From an uncultured Bacteroidota bacterium (GTDB taxonomy: Bacteria; Bacteroidota; Bacteroidia; Chitinophagales; Chitinophagaceae): 7,133 nt of DNA. The translations under genes were made by a program, and so were the position numbers. The first letter of the stretch is position 1. The number at the start of each line of letters is the position of its first letter. Below are positions 5,649-7,133 of this stretch, in pieces. The notes under the pieces are model-generated. The model saw only the letters and a list, made by a program, of their open reading frames with translations, was not told the origin of the DNA and did no database searches. The DNA lies in NCBI GenBank assembly GCA_903913355.1, contig CAIWKU010000188.1, positions 1 to 7,133 of the forward strand. Reading direction: 5' to 3'.

Positions 5649-5731
5649 TCTTCGGTTCCGCTTCGATTACAACCGAAGCCTGCTTTAGTATTCTTCGGTT
5701 ACAATCGAAGCGGCTTCGGTTGTAATCGAAG
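5649..5731. repeat. Palindromic repeat cluster, CTTCGATTACAACCGAAGCC family
   Basis: The 20 bases at 5661-5680 recur as a perfect inverted copy at 5712-5731 with a 31-base spacer. The spacer contains a third, variant unit (TTCGGTTACAATCGAAGC, 5693-5710), and a partial unit (TTCGGTTCCG) lies at 5651-5660. Each unit is itself a short palindrome, CTTCG-N8-CGAAG, so the cluster can form several alternative stems. It lies in noncoding DNA before the lipoprotein gene. Confidence 0.8.
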
Positions 5732-5844
5732 GAATATAGAAGGAAATAAGACGCAAATACAACGAAATCCACTCCAAAATCTTGTTGTCCCTTATACGCG
5801 CAAAGGCATATTATATGTTATTCTGGTTAAATAATCGTGCTTTA

Positions 5845-5875
5845 TTGCATTTTCAGAAAATGCAGTCTATCTTAC
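5845..5875 (+). promoter_or_regulatory. Weak candidate promoter with an internal palindrome
   Basis: TTG (5845-5847), a 20-base spacer and TATCTTAC (5868-5875, four of six consensus bases) precede the lipoprotein gene by about 30 bases. The spacer is largely a palindrome, TGCATTTTC-A-GAAAATGCA (5846-5864), which could be an operator. The -7 match is poor, so this is tentative. Confidence 0.3.
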
Positions 5876-5905
5876 CAGATACAATTTTTAACCAAAACAG
5901 ACCTT

Positions 5906-6439
5906 ATGCAAAAAAACTTCTTCCTTTTACTCGTTATTGGTATAGCTTTTAGTTGTAATACCAGTTCGGACAAATCTACTTTTAAGCCAGATAATGCGGA
6001 TACTTCCAAACCGGTATATGCCTATACAATCAAATACCCTGATAATTGGGAAACTGGCAGTTCAAAGAATACGGCGATTGCTTTGAGTGCCCTAAAAGCC
6101 TTTGAAAATAATAAGCTCGATGAAAGCATTGGCTTTTTTGCGGATTCAGTTGACTGGAAAGAAGATTATGTGGATCGCAAACTTTCTAAAGACAGTCTGA
6201 AAGCTATTTTTGTCAGCAGTTGGAAAGACAGGGCTTCCTTAAAAGTAGATATGCATGATTTTGAATCTGTGATTTCTAAAGACAAGAAGGAAGAGTATGT
6301 TACCCTGTGGTATACGGAAATAAACACAGATAAAAAAGGAAAAATGGATTCAGTGGCCATCATCAATGACCTGAAAATATCCAACGGAAAAATCGTTTCG
6401 CTGGATGAAGCCATCCGTCATTTTCCTGTAAAAAAATAA
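5906..6439 (+). CDS. Putative lipoprotein with a possible NTF2/SnoaL-like domain
   Basis: A 177-residue protein, the only plus-strand gene here. I do not recognise a named family. The ATG at 5906 gives a clear lipoprotein signal peptide, MQKNFFLLLVIGIAFSC, with the lipidated Cys at 17; a frame open from 5837 would bury this behind 23 unlikely residues. A polar linker to about residue 50 leads into a compact alpha+beta region (TAIALSALKAFENNKLDESI, then SVDW, LWYTEINTD, and IINDLKISNGKIVSLDEAI). The pattern (helices, a short-lived-activity style 'FADSVDW', then curved strands) resembles SnoaL/NTF2-like proteins; this is inference. It would sit in the cell envelope. It interrupts the hpf to tRNA interval and converges on hpf at a shared terminator. 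Confidence 0.85.
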   Translation: MQKNFFLLLVIGIAFSCNTSSDKSTFKPDNADTSKPVYAYTIKYPDNWETGSSKNTAIALSALKAFENNKLDESIGFFADSVDWKEDYVDRKLSKDSLKAIFVSSWKDRASLKVDMHDFESVISKDKKEEYVTLWYTEINTDKKGKMDSVAIINDLKISNGKIVSLDEAIRHFPVKK

Positions 6440-6470
6440 TTTTGTTTACGCATCTTTTATATGCAAAAAA

Positions 6471-6501
6471 AAAGCGCCTCAATGAAAAATTGAGGCGCTT
6501 T
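6471..6501. terminator. Bidirectional terminator between the lipoprotein gene and hpf
   Basis: A perfect 12-base stem, AAAGCGCCTCAA with TTGAGGCGCTTT, with a seven-base loop, lies between the two converging stop codons. On the minus strand it is followed by nine Ts (6473-6465, counting the end of the stem), a strong intrinsic terminator for hpf. On the plus strand only TTTGTATTA follows, so it is weaker for the lipoprotein gene. Confidence 0.92.
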
Positions 6502-6504
6502 GTA

Positions 6505-6804
6505 TTAGGCAGCTACTTTGTCTTTTTTTCTTTTTATCTGTGAAATCAGCGATTCCATTGCATTATCAAATGATTCTTCGAATGATTTTGTGGAGGCTTT
6601 CGCAAAAAAATCATGTTTCGGAACATGTATTTTAATTTCTACAATTTTGTCTTTAATATTATGCACCACATTATCCAACTTTAGAAATACTTCCACTTTC
6701 AGAATACTATCATGAAAAGTGTTCAATTTGTCCAGTTTCCGGGTTACATAATCAACCAGCTTGTTGTCCGCATCAAAATGCACGGTTTGGATGTTAACGT
6801 TCAT
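6505..6804 (-). CDS. hpf: Ribosome hibernation promoting factor (HPF/YfiA family, short form)
   Basis: A 99-residue protein of the short HPF/YfiA type. These proteins bind the 30S decoding centre in stationary phase and block mRNA and tRNA, inactivating ribosomes. It begins MNVNIQTVHFDADNKLVDYV, followed by the family pattern of KLDKL at 24-28, a strand with VEVFLKLDN (37-45), VEIKIHVPKHDFFAKAST (55-72) and a basic C-terminal helix (SQIKRKKDK). There is no long-form dimerisation domain. ATG 6804-6802 matches the family start; the frame is open upstream to 6969 but that part is Tyr and Phe rich and looks noncoding. It lies between the recombinase gene and the translation cluster. Confidence 0.92.
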   Translation of the reverse strand: MNVNIQTVHFDADNKLVDYVTRKLDKLNTFHDSILKVEVFLKLDNVVHNIKDKIVEIKIHVPKHDFFAKASTKSFEESFDNAMESLISQIKRKKDKVAA

Positions 6805-6969
6805 AAATACCACGTTTAAACGGTTAAGAAATAATATGTAAAAGAACTTATACTTCGCTTTGAATACATCCTGAATTTTCAACCAAATCAGTGAGTACAA
6901 GTTACGAAAAAAACAAAGTAAACAGAAATATCTGCTCCTTTTTTTAGGGTATTGGGAAAGTCTTACCAA

Positions 6970-7133
6970 TTAAGCTTTGGGGTGCGCTTTATTGAATACT
7001 TCTTTGAGCTTTTCAATGGTATTATGCGTATATACCTGGGTGGCTGCCAGACTGCTATGTCCCAGCAATTCCTTCACCGCATTCAGATCGGCACCATGGT
7101 TCATCAGGTGGGTGGCAAAGCTATGTCTGAGTA
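6970..7133 (-). CDS. Tyrosine recombinase of the XerC/XerD type, C-terminal fragment
   Basis: The last 53 residues and the stop are present; the rest lies beyond base 7133. The reading holds LRHSFATHLMNHGADLNAVK and then ELLGHSSLAATQVYTH. These supply the conserved Arg in LRHSFATH, the His in LGHSS and the catalytic Tyr in QVYTH, so the catalytic core end is intact. XerC/XerD resolve chromosome dimers at dif; a Xer gene next to hpf and the tRNA-tuf cluster is a common Bacteroidota arrangement as I recall it, so a housekeeping role is likelier than a mobile integrase. XerC and XerD cannot be told apart from this fragment. The stop is 165 bases before the hpf start. Confidence 0.9.
   Translation of the reverse strand, partial: LRHSFATHLMNHGADLNAVKELLGHSSLAATQVYTHNTIEKLKEVFNKAHPKA

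Larger units (their letters stand above)
5303..5905. other. Long intergenic region between tRNA-Thr(UGU) and the lipoprotein gene
   Basis: These 603 bases hold no gene I can support. Two open frames of about 76 codons on the plus strand lack any recognisable domain; the second is translated from a palindromic repeat cluster. The region contains the tRNA-tuf promoter, a small hairpin (5415-5431, ATCCCA with TGGGAT) near its expected transcript start, an 11-base direct repeat ATTTTCAGGCA at 5479 and 5539, the CTTCGATTACAACCGAAG palindromes, and a candidate promoter with a palindrome before the lipoprotein gene. Confidence 0.7.

Noticed and set aside
5358..5834. Two plus-strand open frames of about 76 codons in the long gap
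   Set aside because: No recognisable domain and no start signal; the first overlaps the tRNA-tuf promoter on the other strand, and the second is translated from palindromic repeats.
6805..6969. hpf promoter and the palindrome CGTTTAAACG (6813-6822)
   Set aside because: The best -7-like string on the minus strand is TTACTTTG with no -33 partner; the 10-base palindrome alone, close to the start codon, is too little to call.
6970..7133. Mobile-element integrase with nearby tRNA attachment sites
   Set aside because: The recombinase lies beside hpf in a core locus, and no tRNA 3'-end duplication was seen in the window.

Overview
The window is a core translation and transcription locus of a Bacteroidota bacterium, probably near Chitinophagaceae. 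The lineage is inferred from protein style, AT-rich intergenic DNA, starts without Shine-Dalgarno sequences and promoters of the TTG-N17..19-TAnnTTTG type. Nearly everything is transcribed from the minus strand; one small lipoprotein gene is on the plus strand.

Read along the minus strand (right to left), the order is: the 3' end of a Xer-type tyrosine recombinase gene; hpf (ribosome hibernation factor) ending at a strong terminator; the opposing lipoprotein gene with a 603-base upstream gap; then tRNA-Thr(UGU), tRNA-Tyr(GUA), tRNA-Gly(UCC), tRNA-Thr(GGU), tuf, tRNA-Trp(CCA), secE, nusG, terminator; then a new promoter and rplK, rplA, rplJ and the first 28 codons of rplL. rpoB and rpoC would be expected beyond base 1. 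The order and anticodons of the four tRNAs before tuf match E. coli thrU-tyrU-glyT-thrT-tufB as I know it, so this is an old conserved arrangement.

The genes form one functional set. EF-Tu delivers aminoacyl-tRNA, L11, L1, L10 and L12 form the L1 stalk and the GTPase-associated stalk, NusG couples elongating RNA polymerase to ribosomes, SecE is part of the translocon, and HPF shuts down idle ribosomes. Candidate autoregulatory RNA structures lie before rplK (resembling the L1 site) and before rplJ (resembling the L10 leader with a kink-turn-like loop). Another hairpin lies before rplL.

The unusual content is in the spacers. Three gaps (rplJ/rplL, tRNA-Trp/secE, tRNA-Gly/tRNA-Tyr) hold an 8-base tandem repeat of unit AATTTGAA and its inverted copy around a 41- to 45-base insert. 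Two other gaps between tRNAs hold a telomere-like GTTTGGGG family folded as inverted repeats, one with 31-base arms. A third palindromic family (CTTCGATTACAACCGAAGCC) sits before the lipoprotein gene. I see no defence system, insertion sequence or CRISPR array; the repeat families are the best candidates for something undescribed.
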